A stretch of DNA of 64,000 bases from Pseudonocardia nematodicida (GCF_040105385.1 NZ_JBEDNQ010000013.1:182553-246552), one strand, 5' to 3'. Positions 24,018-35,417 are shown, counted from the first letter of the stretch. The notes: a model not told the origin generated them from the sequence alone. Program-made: numbers and translations.

Positions 24018-24914
24018 TCAGGCCTTGAAGCGGAACGGAGCCAGCGCCTCGGCCAGGCGGACCGGGTCGCCGTCCTCGCCGGGGGCGTGGTGGAAGCCCT
24101 CCGCCTCGGCGAGCCCGATCAGCTCGCGGCCGTCGAACAGCCCGCAGACGTAGCGGACGGTGTCCTCGCCGATCTCCTCGACCGCGACGCGGAGCTGGTA
24201 GATGCCCGGGTACTGCACCTGGGCCAGGTACTGCACCGACAGCGACGACGGCGACAGCCCGTCCAGCGGGCCACCGGCCGGGTAGCCGAGGACGTCGGTG
24301 TGCAGCTCGGCCAGGCCGTCGAGGTACCAGGAGGCCAGGGCCACGTTGTTCACGTGCCGGTTGGTGTCGATGTCGGAGAACCGGGTGCGGACGTCCCAGC
24401 GGAACGGATAGTTCTCGCGGACCCGGCGGGCGTCCCCGCGCTCCGGACGGGTCGGGGCGGGCGCGTCGATCCGGATGCCGTCGAGCGCGGTGCGGACGTC
24501 GTCCGGCAGCGGCGCGGGACGGCCGTCCTCGGTGAGCACCGAGGTCGACTCGGCGGTGGCGACGACGTCGTCGCCGGAGAACACCGCGTAGCTGTAGCTG
24601 AACGAGGTCGTCCCGATGTGGCTGACGCCGACGCCGATCCGGTAGCGGCCGGCGACGGTCAGCGGGGCGAGCACGTCGACCTTGATCGCGGCGAGCAGGA
24701 TCCCGACCTGCGACTGCATGCGGGTCTGCAGGTCCGCACCGAAGGCGTCGTGCTCGACGGCGACCCGGGCGTCCTCGAACCAGCGGACCAGGGCGTCACG
24801 CCCGATCCGGCGGCTCGCGTCGAGGTCGGCGTAGCGGGCCTCGTGCTCGACCAGGATCGGGAACGTCCCGGCCTCGGGCACCGCCGTGGTCTGCGTGGAG
24901 ATCGTTGCTGTCAC
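24018..24914 (-). CDS. Double-hotdog acyl-CoA/acyl-ACP thioesterase
   Basis: A 298-residue protein with two hotdog domains (about 15-145 and 165-290). The first contains VEHEARYADLDASRRIGRDALVRWFEDAR, the second RTRFSDIDTNRHVNNVALASWYLDG, whose Asp and Asn-Arg-His fit the catalytic site of acyl-ACP thioesterases. It hydrolyses acyl thioesters in the cytoplasm; chain length is unknown. The GTG at 24914 has AGGGG just upstream. It is divergent from dinG. Confidence 0.9.
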   Translation of the reverse strand: MTATISTQTTAVPEAGTFPILVEHEARYADLDASRRIGRDALVRWFEDARVAVEHDAFGADLQTRMQSQVGILLAAIKVDVLAPLTVAGRYRIGVGVSHIGTTSFSYSYAVFSGDDVVATAESTSVLTEDGRPAPLPDDVRTALDGIRIDAPAPTRPERGDARRVRENYPFRWDVRTRFSDIDTNRHVNNVALASWYLDGLAELHTDVLGYPAGGPLDGLSPSSLSVQYLAQVQYPGIYQLRVAVEEIGEDTVRYVCGLFDGRELIGLAEAEGFHHAPGEDGDPVRLAEALAPFRFKA

Positions 24915-25052
24915 AGCCCCTATCGTGACGATGTGTCGGTGATCACCCACGACCGGCCGCCCTTCGTGACACCGTGTGACCGTCCCGTTCACCCTCGTCA
25001 AGGCCTCGCCGGTCCCGCCCCGCTCCCGCGGAGGGCTCGGTAGCCTCGTCCG

Positions 25053-27122
25053 GTGCCCGCTCCCGTGCCCACCAGAGACCTCCCCGGCGTGCACGAGCTG
25101 CTGGAGGTCGCGGTCTCCTCGGTCGGCGGGTCGCGCCGCGAGGGCCAGGACCGGATGGCCGACGCCGTCCGCCGCGCGCTGTCCTCCGGCGAGCACCTCG
25201 CCGTGCAGGCCGGCACCGGCACGGGCAAGTCGCTGGCCTACCTCGTCCCCGCGATCCGGCACGCGATCGCCCGGGACACCACGGTGGTGATCTCGACCGC
25301 GACGATCGCGCTGCAGCGCCAGCTCGTCGACCGTGACCTGCCCCGGGTCGCGAAGGCACTGAAGTCCTCGCTCGGCCGGGAGCCGACGTTCGCGATCCTC
25401 AAGGGCCGTCGCAACTACCTGTGCCTGAACAAGCTGCACGGCGACATGGACGACGGCGCCGACGAGGCCGACCAGCTCTTCGACGCGTTCGCGGTCTCCG
25501 CGCTGGGCCGCAACGTCAAGCGGCTGCACGAGTGGGCGTCGGACACCGAGACCGGCGACCGCGACGAGGTCGTCCCCGGCGTCCCGGACGCGGCCTGGCG
25601 GCAGGTGTCGGTCACCGCGCGGGAGTGCCTGGGCGCCTCCCGCTGCCCGGCCGGCGAGGACTGCTTCGCGGAGAAGGCGCGCGGCGAGGCGGGGCGGGCC
25701 GACGTCGTCGTCACCAACCACGCGCTGCTCGCGATCGACGCGATGGGCGAGGCCCAGGTGCTGCCCGAGCACGACGCCGTCGTCGTCGACGAGGCGCACG
25801 AGCTCGTCGACCGGGTGACCGGCGCGGCCACCGCCGAGCTGACCGCCGGCACCGTCGCCGCGGCCGCGCGGCGCTGCGGCAAGCTCGTCGACCAGGAGCT
25901 GGCCGACCGGCTCGCCGAGTCCGGCGAGGGGCTCGGCGCCGTGCTCGAGGATCTGACGCCGGCCCGCTGGGAGTCGTTGCCGACCCCGGCCGCGGGCGCG
26001 CTGAACGCGATCCTGGAGGCCGCCGCGGGCTGCCGGCAGGCGATGGGCGGGCGGCGTGGCGCCGCCGAGGACGCCGACCCCGACGGCGCCGCCGCGCGCA
26101 AGCTCGCGCAGGCGCTGCTCGACGAGGTGTCGGAGACCGCGATGCGGCTGGTGGAGACGTTCAAGGAAGCGGACGCGGCGAAGCGGCGCGACGTCGTGTG
26201 GCTGGGCGAGCAGGGCCCCGACGGCAGCCGGTACAAGGTGCTGCGCGTCGCGCCGCTGTCGGTGGGCGGGCTGCTGCGGGAGAAGCTGTTCAACGCACGC
26301 ACCACCGTGCTGACCTCGGCGACCCTGGCGCTGGGCGGGTCGTTCGACGCGCTGGCCCGGCAGTGGGGGCTCCCGGCGTCGCAGCCGAAGGAGCGTGGCG
26401 ACACCCCGCCGACCACCCCGGAGGGGCACGGTCCGGTGCAGGACCCGGAGGCGCCGCGCTGGCAGGGACTCGACGTCGGCTCCCCCTTCGCGCACGGCAG
26501 GTCCGGGATCCTCTACCTCGCGAAGCGGCTCCCCTCCCCCGGCCGGGACGGGCTCGCTCCGGAGACCCTCGACGAGATCGAGGGCCTGGTCCGCGCGGCC
26601 GGCGGCCGGACGCTGGGCCTGTTCTCCTCCACCCGTGCCGCCAAGCAGGCCACCGAGGCGCTGCGGCCGAAGCTGGACACGCCGCTGCTGTGCCAGGGCG
26701 AGGACTCGACGATGCTGCTGGTCAAGCGGTTCGCCGAGGACGACGAGACGTCGCTGTTCGGGACGCTGTCGCTGTGGCAGGGCGTCGACGTCCCCGGGCC
26801 GTCGCTGTCGCTGGTGATCATCGACCGGATCCCGTTCCCGCGCCCGGACGACCCGCTGGTCGCCGCCCGGCAGAAGGCCACCGACGCCCGCGGCGGCAAC
26901 GGATTCCTGTCGGTGTCCGCGACGCACGCGGCGCTGCTGCTCGCCCAGGGCGCGGGCCGACTGCTGCGCGCGACCGACGACCGGGGCGTCGTCGCGATCC
27001 TGGACCCGCGGATCGCGACCGCCCGCTACGGCGGGTTCCTGCGGGCGTCGCTGCCGCCGTTCTGGGAGACCAGCGACCCGGAGAAGGTCCGCGGCGCGTT
27101 GCAGCGGCTGCGGGAAGCCTGA
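25053..27122 (+). CDS. dinG: DinG-type ATP-dependent DNA helicase
   Basis: A 689-residue superfamily 2 helicase with an iron-sulfur cluster. Walker A is AGTGTGKS (about 53-60), the cluster cysteines are in YLCLNK and ECLGASRCPAGEDCF, motif II is VVDEAHELVD, and the C-terminal helicase half includes LWQGVDVPGPSLSLVIIDRIPF and the LLLAQGAGRLLRATDDRG motif VI. It unwinds 5'-tailed duplexes, D-loops and R-loops. In M. tuberculosis it also neighbours pncB. Confidence 0.95.
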   Translation: MPAPVPTRDLPGVHELLEVAVSSVGGSRREGQDRMADAVRRALSSGEHLAVQAGTGTGKSLAYLVPAIRHAIARDTTVVISTATIALQRQLVDRDLPRVAKALKSSLGREPTFAILKGRRNYLCLNKLHGDMDDGADEADQLFDAFAVSALGRNVKRLHEWASDTETGDRDEVVPGVPDAAWRQVSVTARECLGASRCPAGEDCFAEKARGEAGRADVVVTNHALLAIDAMGEAQVLPEHDAVVVDEAHELVDRVTGAATAELTAGTVAAAARRCGKLVDQELADRLAESGEGLGAVLEDLTPARWESLPTPAAGALNAILEAAAGCRQAMGGRRGAAEDADPDGAAARKLAQALLDEVSETAMRLVETFKEADAAKRRDVVWLGEQGPDGSRYKVLRVAPLSVGGLLREKLFNARTTVLTSATLALGGSFDALARQWGLPASQPKERGDTPPTTPEGHGPVQDPEAPRWQGLDVGSPFAHGRSGILYLAKRLPSPGRDGLAPETLDEIEGLVRAAGGRTLGLFSSTRAAKQATEALRPKLDTPLLCQGEDSTMLLVKRFAEDDETSLFGTLSLWQGVDVPGPSLSLVIIDRIPFPRPDDPLVAARQKATDARGGNGFLSVSATHAALLLAQGAGRLLRATDDRGVVAILDPRIATARYGGFLRASLPPFWETSDPEKVRGALQRLREA

Positions 27123-27134
27123 CCCGGACGATAC

Positions 27135-27146
27135 GTTGTGCGCAAC
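27135..27146. promoter_or_regulatory. OhrR-like operator upstream of ohr
   Basis: GTTGTGCGCAAC: GTTG/CAAC arms around TGCG, resembling the TTGTGCGCAA-type sites I recall for actinobacterial MarR/OhrR repressors. It lies 35 bp before the ohr start. No ohrR gene is adjacent. Confidence 0.45.
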
Positions 27147-27181
27147 CGATGCACGCACGACGACGTGAGGAGCACACGGCC

Positions 27182-27598
27182 ATGCCGAGCTACACCACGG
27201 AGGCGACCTCGTCCGGCGGCGGCCGGGACGGCCACGTCCGCACCGACGACGGCTTCATCGACCAGGACCTGAAGATGCCCCCGGAGCTCGGCGGACCGGG
27301 CGGGGCGACCAACCCCGAGCAGCTGTTCGCCGCCGCCTACGCCGCCTGCTTCCACGGCGCGCTGCGGCTCGCCGCGGGCAACGAGAAGGTCACCGTGCCC
27401 GACGGCACCACGGTGACGGCGACCGTCCAGCTCCAGCCCGACGACGTCAGCTTCCACGTCGCCGCCGACCTCACCGCGCACCTGCCCGGGATGGACAAGG
27501 CCGAGGCGGAGCAGCTCGTCGAGGCCGCCCACCAGGTCTGCCCCTATTCGAAGGCCACCCGCGGCAACGTCGACGTCACCCTGACCACGACCGTCTGA
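27182..27598 (+). CDS. ohr: Organic hydroperoxide resistance protein (Ohr/OsmC family)
   Basis: A 138-residue dithiol peroxidase. Cys56 (AACFHGAL) is the peroxidatic and Cys120 (VCPYSKAT) the resolving cysteine, the arrangement of Ohr rather than OsmC. NPEQLFAAAYAAC is the signature segment. It reduces organic and fatty-acid hydroperoxides with lipoylated proteins as reductant. GAGGAG lies upstream of the ATG. Confidence 0.95.
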   Translation: MPSYTTEATSSGGGRDGHVRTDDGFIDQDLKMPPELGGPGGATNPEQLFAAAYAACFHGALRLAAGNEKVTVPDGTTVTATVQLQPDDVSFHVAADLTAHLPGMDKAEAEQLVEAAHQVCPYSKATRGNVDVTLTTTV

Positions 27599-27616
27599 CC
27601 CGCGCCGAATCCGTGA

Positions 27617-28354
27617 TCAGGCGGTCTGCGGGAGGGCCAGGCAGGTCACGGTGCCGGGGTCGACCTCGGTGAACCCGGCGTCGCGGACCGCGGCGATGCC
27701 GGGGGCGCCCGCCTCGAGATCGGCCACCAGCCGGTCCCACTCGCCCACCGCCGGGGTCCGCACCGCGAAGCGGGGCACGTCCGCCGGGTCGACCACCGGC
27801 CAGCCGCGCAGCGCGCCGAGGATCATGCTGGCGTGCCCGACCTGCGCGGCGGCCTTCCCGACGGTCATCTCCACGTGCGGGTTCAGCAGGACCCGGGGCG
27901 CGCCGGCGGGGACCGGGCCCGGCTCGTCGGGCTCCAGCTCGGTGCCGCCGATCTGCAGCCGGGACACCGTCCTCGGCACGTCGTCGACCGGGCCGGGCAG
28001 CAGTGCCCGGACCTCGGCGCCGCCGATCCCGACGGTCACCCCGGGCAGCTCCTGCACGGCACGCCAGTGCGCGCCCCGGGCCCGGCGGGCGATCTTGCGG
28101 ATCCGGCCGTCGATCCAGGTCTCGACCGCGTCGTGCCACTCGCCGCCGGGCAGTGCGCGCGGGTCGAGGCACACCGCGACCGCCGCCGTCGCGGCCGCCT
28201 CCAGCAGCGGGGTGCGTGCCGGGAGCGGGTCCCGCTCGATCCGCAGCACGACCGGCATGGCGCGCACGACCCCGTCGGCCTCCGGCGGGATCGCCCGGGG
28301 TCGCGCGCCCGTCCCGTACCGCCCCGCGAGCAGGTCCAGCACGGAACCGGTCAC
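27617..28354 (-). CDS. Pth2-like peptidyl-tRNA hydrolase domain protein
   Basis: A 245-residue protein. The C-terminal half (about 145-245) has the archaeal/eukaryal Pth2 pattern NPHVEMTVGKAAAQVGHASMIL and a final FTEVDPGTVTCLALP. The N-terminal half is an actinobacterial extension containing a possible small alpha/beta domain (VVRAMPVVLRIERD). Pth2 enzymes recycle peptidyl-tRNA, but the main bacterial Pth is expected elsewhere, so the role here is open. Its GTG overlaps the serB stop by 4 nt. Confidence 0.82.
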   Translation of the reverse strand: MTGSVLDLLAGRYGTGARPRAIPPEADGVVRAMPVVLRIERDPLPARTPLLEAAATAAVAVCLDPRALPGGEWHDAVETWIDGRIRKIARRARGAHWRAVQELPGVTVGIGGAEVRALLPGPVDDVPRTVSRLQIGGTELEPDEPGPVPAGAPRVLLNPHVEMTVGKAAAQVGHASMILGALRGWPVVDPADVPRFAVRTPAVGEWDRLVADLEAGAPGIAAVRDAGFTEVDPGTVTCLALPQTA

Positions 28355-29610
28355 GCGATCGGCACCCGGCGCAGCACGCCCTCGTCGGCGTCCGCGGCCT
28401 CCACCTCGCTGCGGGTGATGCCGAGGACGAACAGCACGACGTCGAGGTAGGGCACCGACACCGAGGTGTCGGCGACGTCCCGCAGGGCCGGCTTGGCGTT
28501 GAACGCCACCCCGAGGCCCGCCGCGGAGAGCATGTCGATGTCGTTGGCCCCGTCGCCGACCGCGACGCACTGCTCGACCGGGATCTCGTGCGCGTCGGCG
28601 AACCGGCGCAGCGCGACGGCCTTCCCGGCCCGGTCGACGACCTCGCCGGTCACCCGGCCGGTCAGGCGCCCGTCGGCGATCTCCAGCTCGTTCGCGGCGA
28701 CGAAGTCGAGTTTCAGCTCGTCGGCCAGCGGGGCGATGACCTGGGTGAACCCGCCGGAGACGACGCCACACCGGTAGCCCAGGCGGCGCAGGGTGCGGAT
28801 CGTGGTGCGGGCGCCGGGGGTCAGCTCGATCTCCGCGGCGACCTCGTCGACGACCGAGGCGGGCAACCCCTCCAGGACGGCGACGCGGCGGGTCAGCGAC
28901 TCGGTGAAGTCCAGCTTCCCGGCCATCGCCTCGGAGGTGACGGCCCGGACCTGCGCCTCGACGTCCGCGCCGGCGCGGGCCGCGAGCATCTCGATGACCT
29001 CGCCCTGGATCAGCGTGGAGTCGACGTCGAAGACGATGAGGCGCTTGCTGCGCCGGGCCAGCCCGGCCCGGGACACCGCGACGTCGACGCCGGCCTGCCG
29101 GGCCACCTTCACCAGCCGCCGGCGCAGGGTGCCGGGCGGGTAGGCGTCGGCGTCGCCCTCGGGCACCGGCGAGACGAGCAGCTCGAGCCCGGTGACCGGG
29201 TAGTCGGCGACCCGGCGGATCGAGTCGATGTTGGCGTCCACCGCGGCCAGCTCGGCGGCGATGGCGCCGAACGCGCGGGCGGTGATCGGCCGGCCCAGCA
29301 CCGTCACGACGTGCGTCGAGCGCGGGCGCGCGTCCCGCTCGCCGTCGCGCTGGATCTCGATGTGCACCGACATGTCGATGGAGTCCATCGCGGCGCCGAC
29401 GGACTCCTGCAGTTCCTCGGGGTCGCCCTCGGGCACCACCAGGGCGCCGAGGGTGAGCCGGCCGTTGACCACGACCTGTTCGAGGTCGAGCAGCTCGACC
29501 CCGGCGGCGGTGAGCGCGGCGAACAGGACGGAGCTGACACCGGGACGGTCCGGCCCGGTCACCGTGACGAGCACGGTGGACCGGGCCGGACCGGGACGGG
29601 CTTCCGCCAC
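28351..29610 (-). CDS. serB: Phosphoserine phosphatase with N-terminal ACT domains (SerB2 type)
   Basis: A 419-residue protein. Two ACT-like domains (about 12-90 and 98-175) precede a HAD phosphatase with DVDSTLI (nucleophile Asp), the Ser/Thr motif in GVVSGGFTQV, and GDGANDIDML. It performs the last step of serine synthesis; the ACT pair likely senses serine. It starts 1 nt after the ctaD stop, the ctaD-serB2 order also seen in mycobacteria. Confidence 0.95.
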   Translation of the reverse strand: MAEARPGPARSTVLVTVTGPDRPGVSSVLFAALTAAGVELLDLEQVVVNGRLTLGALVVPEGDPEELQESVGAAMDSIDMSVHIEIQRDGERDARPRSTHVVTVLGRPITARAFGAIAAELAAVDANIDSIRRVADYPVTGLELLVSPVPEGDADAYPPGTLRRRLVKVARQAGVDVAVSRAGLARRSKRLIVFDVDSTLIQGEVIEMLAARAGADVEAQVRAVTSEAMAGKLDFTESLTRRVAVLEGLPASVVDEVAAEIELTPGARTTIRTLRRLGYRCGVVSGGFTQVIAPLADELKLDFVAANELEIADGRLTGRVTGEVVDRAGKAVALRRFADAHEIPVEQCVAVGDGANDIDMLSAAGLGVAFNAKPALRDVADTSVSVPYLDVVLFVLGITRSEVEAADADEGVLRRVPIA

Positions 29611-29611
29611 G

Positions 29612-31366
29612 TCAGTTGGACTTGGGGTCGTCGTCCGGCATCGATTCCTTGCCCACTTCCTGGGCCACGACCTCGGACGGCGCCGCCCGGTGTCCGACGT
29701 GCGCCTCGGCGCGGGCCCGCTCGACCAGGTGCGGGTAGTGCAGGTCGAACGCCGGGCGCTCGGAGCGGATCCGGGGCAGCTCGGTGAAGTTGTGCCGCGG
29801 CGGCGGCGACGAGGTCGCCCACTCCAGCGAGTTCCCGAAGCCCCACGGGTCGTCCTTGTCGGTGACCCGGCCGAACCGGTAGCTCTTGAACACGTTGTAG
29901 ATGAAGGGCAGCGTCGAGAACCCGAGCACGAACGCGCCGATCGACGAGATCATGTTCAGCGTCGTGAAGCCGTCCATCGGCAGGTAGTCGGCGTACCGGC
30001 GCGGGTAGCCCTCGTTGCCCAGCCAGTGCTGCACCAGGAACGTCAGGTGGAACCCGACGAAGGTCAGCCAGAAGTGGATCTTGCCCAGCTTCTCGTCCAT
30101 GAACCGGCCGGTCATCTTCGGGAACCAGAAGTAGATGCCGGCGTAGGTCGCGAACACGATCGTGCCGAACAGCACGTAGTGGAAGTGCGCGACGACGAAG
30201 TAGGTGTCCGAGACGTGGAAGTCCACCGGCGGCATCGCGAGCAGGATGCCGGTGAGGCCACCGAAGAGGAACGTGACGAGGAAGCCGACCGAGAACAGCA
30301 TCGGCGTCTCGTAGGTGATCTTGCCCTTCCACAGGGTGCCGATCCAGTTCACGAACTTGACGCCGGTCGGGATGGCGATCAGGAAGGTCGTGAAGGAGAA
30401 GAAGGCCAGCAGCACCGCGCCGGTGGCGTACATGTGGTGCGCCCACACCGCGACCGACAGGGCCGCGATCGCGATCGTCGCGAAGACCAGGCTCTTGTAG
30501 CCGAAGATCGGCTTCCGGGAGAACACCGGGAAGATCTCGGACACGATGCCGAAGAACGGCAGCGCGACGATGTAGACCTCGGGATGGCCGAAGAACCAGA
30601 ACAGGTGCTGCCAGAGCACCACGCCGCCGTTCTCCGGGTTGAACACGTTCGCACCGAGGTGCCGGTCCGCCGCCAGGCCCATCAGGGCGGCGGTCAGGAT
30701 CGGGAACGCGATCAGGATCAGGATCGCGGTCACGAAGATGTTCCAGGTGAAGATCGGCATCCGGAACATCGTCATGCCGGGCGCGCGCATGCAGACGATC
30801 GTGGTGATGAAGTTGACGCCACCGAGGATCGTGCCCAGACCGGAGACGACCAGACCCATGATCCAGAGGTCACCGCCCGGGCCGGGCGAGCGGACCGCGT
30901 CGGACAGCGGGGTGTAGGCGAACCACCCGAAGTCGGCGGCGCCACCGGGGGTCAGGAACCCGGACAGCACGATCAGGCCGCCGAACAGGAACAGCCAGTA
31001 CGAGAACGAGTTCAGCCGCGGGAACGCGACGTCGGGGGCACCGATCTGCAGCGGCACGATGTAGTTCGCGAAGCCGAACAGCACCGGCGTCGCGTACAGC
31101 AGCAGCATGATCGTGCCGTGCATGGTGAACAGCTGGTTGTACTGCTCGGTCGACAGGAACTGCAGCTCCGGCCGCGCCAGCTCCGCCCGGATCAGCAGCG
31201 CCATCGCGCCACCCGCCAGGAAGAAGGCGAAGGACGTGAACATGTACAGGATCGCGATGTCCTTCGGATCCGTCGTCCTCAGCATCCTGAGGAACGTGGA
31301 TCCCTTGCCCGTCCGGCGCGCCGGATACGGGCGCGTCGAGATCGGCTTGGGCTCGACGGCTGTCAA
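29612..31366 (-). CDS. ctaD: Cytochrome c oxidase subunit I (aa3 type)
   Basis: A 584-residue haem-copper oxidase subunit with 12 membrane helices. Visible ligands: the low-spin haem His in FTMHGTIML, CuB/cross-link motif FFGHPEVYIV, CuB His pair WAHHMYATG, and the haem a3/a pair in VAHFHYVLFG. It reduces oxygen to water in the cytoplasmic membrane. The TTG at 31366 is the best start: GGAGG lies 6 nt upstream and the protein then aligns with mycobacterial CtaD at RPYPARR; no ATG or GTG is suitable. The other oxidase subunits are elsewhere. Confidence 0.96.
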   Translation of the reverse strand: MTAVEPKPISTRPYPARRTGKGSTFLRMLRTTDPKDIAILYMFTSFAFFLAGGAMALLIRAELARPELQFLSTEQYNQLFTMHGTIMLLLYATPVLFGFANYIVPLQIGAPDVAFPRLNSFSYWLFLFGGLIVLSGFLTPGGAADFGWFAYTPLSDAVRSPGPGGDLWIMGLVVSGLGTILGGVNFITTIVCMRAPGMTMFRMPIFTWNIFVTAILILIAFPILTAALMGLAADRHLGANVFNPENGGVVLWQHLFWFFGHPEVYIVALPFFGIVSEIFPVFSRKPIFGYKSLVFATIAIAALSVAVWAHHMYATGAVLLAFFSFTTFLIAIPTGVKFVNWIGTLWKGKITYETPMLFSVGFLVTFLFGGLTGILLAMPPVDFHVSDTYFVVAHFHYVLFGTIVFATYAGIYFWFPKMTGRFMDEKLGKIHFWLTFVGFHLTFLVQHWLGNEGYPRRYADYLPMDGFTTLNMISSIGAFVLGFSTLPFIYNVFKSYRFGRVTDKDDPWGFGNSLEWATSSPPPRHNFTELPRIRSERPAFDLHYPHLVERARAEAHVGHRAAPSEVVAQEVGKESMPDDDPKSN

Positions 31367-31536
31367 CCTGGGCCTCCTGCACTTGCCTGACCTGAGCACG
31401 TCCTCGCGGACGCGTGGACTCTAGCCTCCGACCGGCGGGCGTCGCCCGACCGGTCGGCGGTGATCCACACGGATCCGCACGGGACCGCATCGGGCCCGTC
31501 TCGCGACCGGGCGCACGATGCCCGACGATTGTGCTC

Positions 31537-31551
31537 TACGAAGGGTAGAAC
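31537..31551. promoter_or_regulatory. Small inverted repeat between ctaD and the acyltransferase gene
   Basis: TCTAC/GTAGA arms around GAAGG, in the divergent gap 31367-31664. Possible operator for either gene. Nothing else was recognised in this gap. Confidence 0.25.
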
Positions 31552-31664
31552 GACCACCCCGGGAGCGTTCGGGCAGGGCCGCCGCCACCGCACGACCGGG
31601 GGATCCGGCCCCATCCCGCCCCCGGCCGTCGGAACCGCCCGGGCCGTGAATACCGTGTCCTCCG

Positions 31665-32798
31665 ATGGTCGTGCCACCGCCTGCTCCCCCGGCGGGATCC
31701 CGCCGGCGCCGGGAGCCCGGCTGGGACGCGCTGCGCATCGGCTTCGTCCTGCTCGTGGTGCTCTACCACGCCACCCACCTCGGCCCGGTCCTGCATCCGG
31801 ACCTGGCCCCGCGCCCCGTCTCGTTCGACCACCAGATCGGCGCGAGCCTGCTGCTGGTCGTCTCCGCGTACTTCGCGTGCGCGACGCTCGGGCGGCAGCC
31901 GGCGGGCCGCTACTGGTGGGGACGCGTCGCGCGGCTGCTGCCGGCGTTCCTGGTCGCCGTCCCGGTGGCCTGGATCACGCTGCGGTTCCTCGCCCCGGAC
32001 GACTGGGGCGGGCCGCGGATCCGGGAGCTCGCCTGGAACTGGCTGATGCTCGGCAACTGGGACGTCGTGCGGTTCCCCTGGCTGGACCCGGCGTTCTGGA
32101 CGCTGCCGCTGCAGCTGATGGCCTTCACCGCGGCCGCGGTGCTGGGCACGACGCGCTGGGCCTCCGGGGCGCGGGTGCGGATCCTGACCTGGGCGCTGGT
32201 GCTGGTGCCGCTGCTGCAGTGGCCGCTGCGGGCCGCGCCGGGCGAGCTGGCGCCGCCGCCCGAGTGGTACCGGATGATCGTCGACGGGTTCGGGTTCCAC
32301 CGGCTGCACCTGTTCGCCGCCGGCATCGCGGTGTGGATGTGGTCGACCCGCCGGCTGGGCACCCCGCACGCGCTGGCGCTGCTCGCCCTGTGCGGCGCCG
32401 CCCAGTTCGTGCACGGGTTCGCCGAGGGCCCGGACGGCGTGCTGCGGGTCGACGCGACGGCCGCGGCCGGGGTCTGCGCCGGCATCGCGCTGGTCGCCGT
32501 GGTCTCGCGGCTGCCGCGGCCCGGGTCGTGGACCCCGGCGCCGTTCGCCTCGGCACTGCAGTGGCTGGCCGGCATCTCCTACGGCGTGTACCTGATGCAC
32601 CAGACCGTCGGCTACGTGCTGATGCGACGGCTGCAGGACCTCGGCGTCGGGCCGGTGCTGCAGTCCGCCGCGATGGTGACGGCCGCACTGCTGCTCGGCT
32701 GGGCACTGACCCGGACGGTCGAGCAGCCCGCGCACCGGGCGCTGATGGGCTGGTGGGACCGGCGCGCGGAACGCTCCCGCGAGCCGGCTCACGCATGA
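31665..32798 (+). CDS. Acyltransferase 3 family membrane protein
   Basis: A 377-residue protein with about ten membrane helices and the acyltransferase 3 N terminus: ALRIGFVLLVVLYHATH, where the His is the usual catalytic-site residue, and GRVARLLPAFLVAVP (the R..R motif). The C-terminal GISYGVYLMHQ segment is also typical. These enzymes transfer acyl groups to surface sugars or lipids; the acceptor is unknown. It stands alone, divergent from ctaD. Confidence 0.9.
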   Translation: MVVPPPAPPAGSRRRREPGWDALRIGFVLLVVLYHATHLGPVLHPDLAPRPVSFDHQIGASLLLVVSAYFACATLGRQPAGRYWWGRVARLLPAFLVAVPVAWITLRFLAPDDWGGPRIRELAWNWLMLGNWDVVRFPWLDPAFWTLPLQLMAFTAAAVLGTTRWASGARVRILTWALVLVPLLQWPLRAAPGELAPPPEWYRMIVDGFGFHRLHLFAAGIAVWMWSTRRLGTPHALALLALCGAAQFVHGFAEGPDGVLRVDATAAAGVCAGIALVAVVSRLPRPGSWTPAPFASALQWLAGISYGVYLMHQTVGYVLMRRLQDLGVGPVLQSAAMVTAALLLGWALTRTVEQPAHRALMGWWDRRAERSREPAHA

Positions 32799-32802
32799 CG
32801 CC

Positions 32803-33609
32803 CTAGCGAAGGGGTTCGAACACCTCGGTCCACAGCTCCGGCGCCGTGGCCGGGTTGGGCGGGGAGTCGACGATGTAGAACTCGGTGCCCAGCCCCATGG
32901 CGAAGACCGGCTCGGGCATCGTCAGCATGAAGTGCTCCGGCCCCATCTGGCTGGCGTGCGCCCGCATCGAGGCCCGCTTGGTCTCCGCGTACTCGACGGC
33001 CTCGACCCGGTGGGTGATCTCCGACTCGGGCTTGCCGAACGAGCCGTCGTCCGGGATCTCCGGGATCTCGATCTCGGAGCCGCGCTCCTTCTGGAGCCCC
33101 TTCATGCCGCGGATCAGCCAGTCCCGGTTGGTGGTGTTCTGCGCGACGACCGGGACCCCGGCCCGCTCCCCGGCGCGGGCACCGACCCGGTGCACCTGGA
33201 TGTGGTCGGGGTGGCCGTAGCCGCCGTTGTCGTCGTAGGTGGTGAGGACGTCGGCCTCCTCCTCCTCGCAGATCAGCGCGAGCCGCTTCGCCGCGTGCTC
33301 GACCGGGGCCTGCCAGAAGCAGTACGGCGCGTCGTTGCTCGCCTCGCCCATCATCCCGGAGTCGACGTAGCCGAGGAACTCGACGCGGGCGACACCGAGC
33401 TCCTTGGCCGAGGCGAAGCACTCCGCGGAACGGCGCACCGACAGCTGCTCGCCGTCGGCGAGGACGCCGGGCACCGGCTCGCCGAGCTCGCCGCGGGTGG
33501 CGAACACGAGCACGACGCGGTGCCCGAGTGCCGCGGCCTTGGCGAGCGTGCCGGCGGTGCCGATCGACTCGTCGTCGGGATGGGCGTGAAAGCTGACGAG
33601 GGTCCCCAC
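32803..33609 (-). CDS. PIG-L family zinc deacetylase
   Basis: A 268-residue LmbE-like protein. The zinc site is AHPDDE (9-14) with the second motif YGHPDHIQVH. It resembles, but does not clearly match, MshB or Mca of mycothiol metabolism; the middle differs, with CFWQAPVEHAAKRL and a Glu-rich helix. It hydrolyses an N-acetyl group or amide on a sugar or lipid; the substrate is not known. It is convergent with the acyltransferase gene, 4 bp apart. Confidence 0.88.
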   Translation of the reverse strand: MGTLVSFHAHPDDESIGTAGTLAKAAALGHRVVLVFATRGELGEPVPGVLADGEQLSVRRSAECFASAKELGVARVEFLGYVDSGMMGEASNDAPYCFWQAPVEHAAKRLALICEEEEADVLTTYDDNGGYGHPDHIQVHRVGARAGERAGVPVVAQNTTNRDWLIRGMKGLQKERGSEIEIPEIPDDGSFGKPESEITHRVEAVEYAETKRASMRAHASQMGPEHFMLTMPEPVFAMGLGTEFYIVDSPPNPATAPELWTEVFEPLR

Positions 33610-33676
33610 GTCCGGCGAGCCTACGGACCTCCTCCACGCCTGCCGTTCCGGTGCCCCGACAACGATCTACAACCCG

Positions 33677-33704
33677 TTGACGCCACGTCGGATGTGTGTA
33701 GCAT
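33677..33704 (+). promoter_or_regulatory. Promoter of the benzoate-CoA ligase gene
   Basis: TTGACG (33677-33682) and TAGCAT (33699-33704) are spaced by 16 bp. CAAC-CC-GTTG overlaps the -35 and ATGTG/CACAT arms flank the -10, both possible operators. CTACAAC at 33668-33674 recurs, inverted, upstream of boxC. Confidence 0.55.
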
Positions 33705-33738
33705 CACATGCTCCCGACCGGCACAGGAGCCACCCACC

Positions 33739-35379
<1,641 letters not shown>

Positions 35380-35417
35380 ACGGCCGGTGCCCTGACCGAG
35401 ACGGCGAGGAGGCCGGC

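Noticed and set aside
32803..33609. Mycothiol S-conjugate amidase (mca) or mshB
   Set aside because: The zinc motifs are shared, but the central region does not match what I recall of either; only the PIG-L family call is supported.
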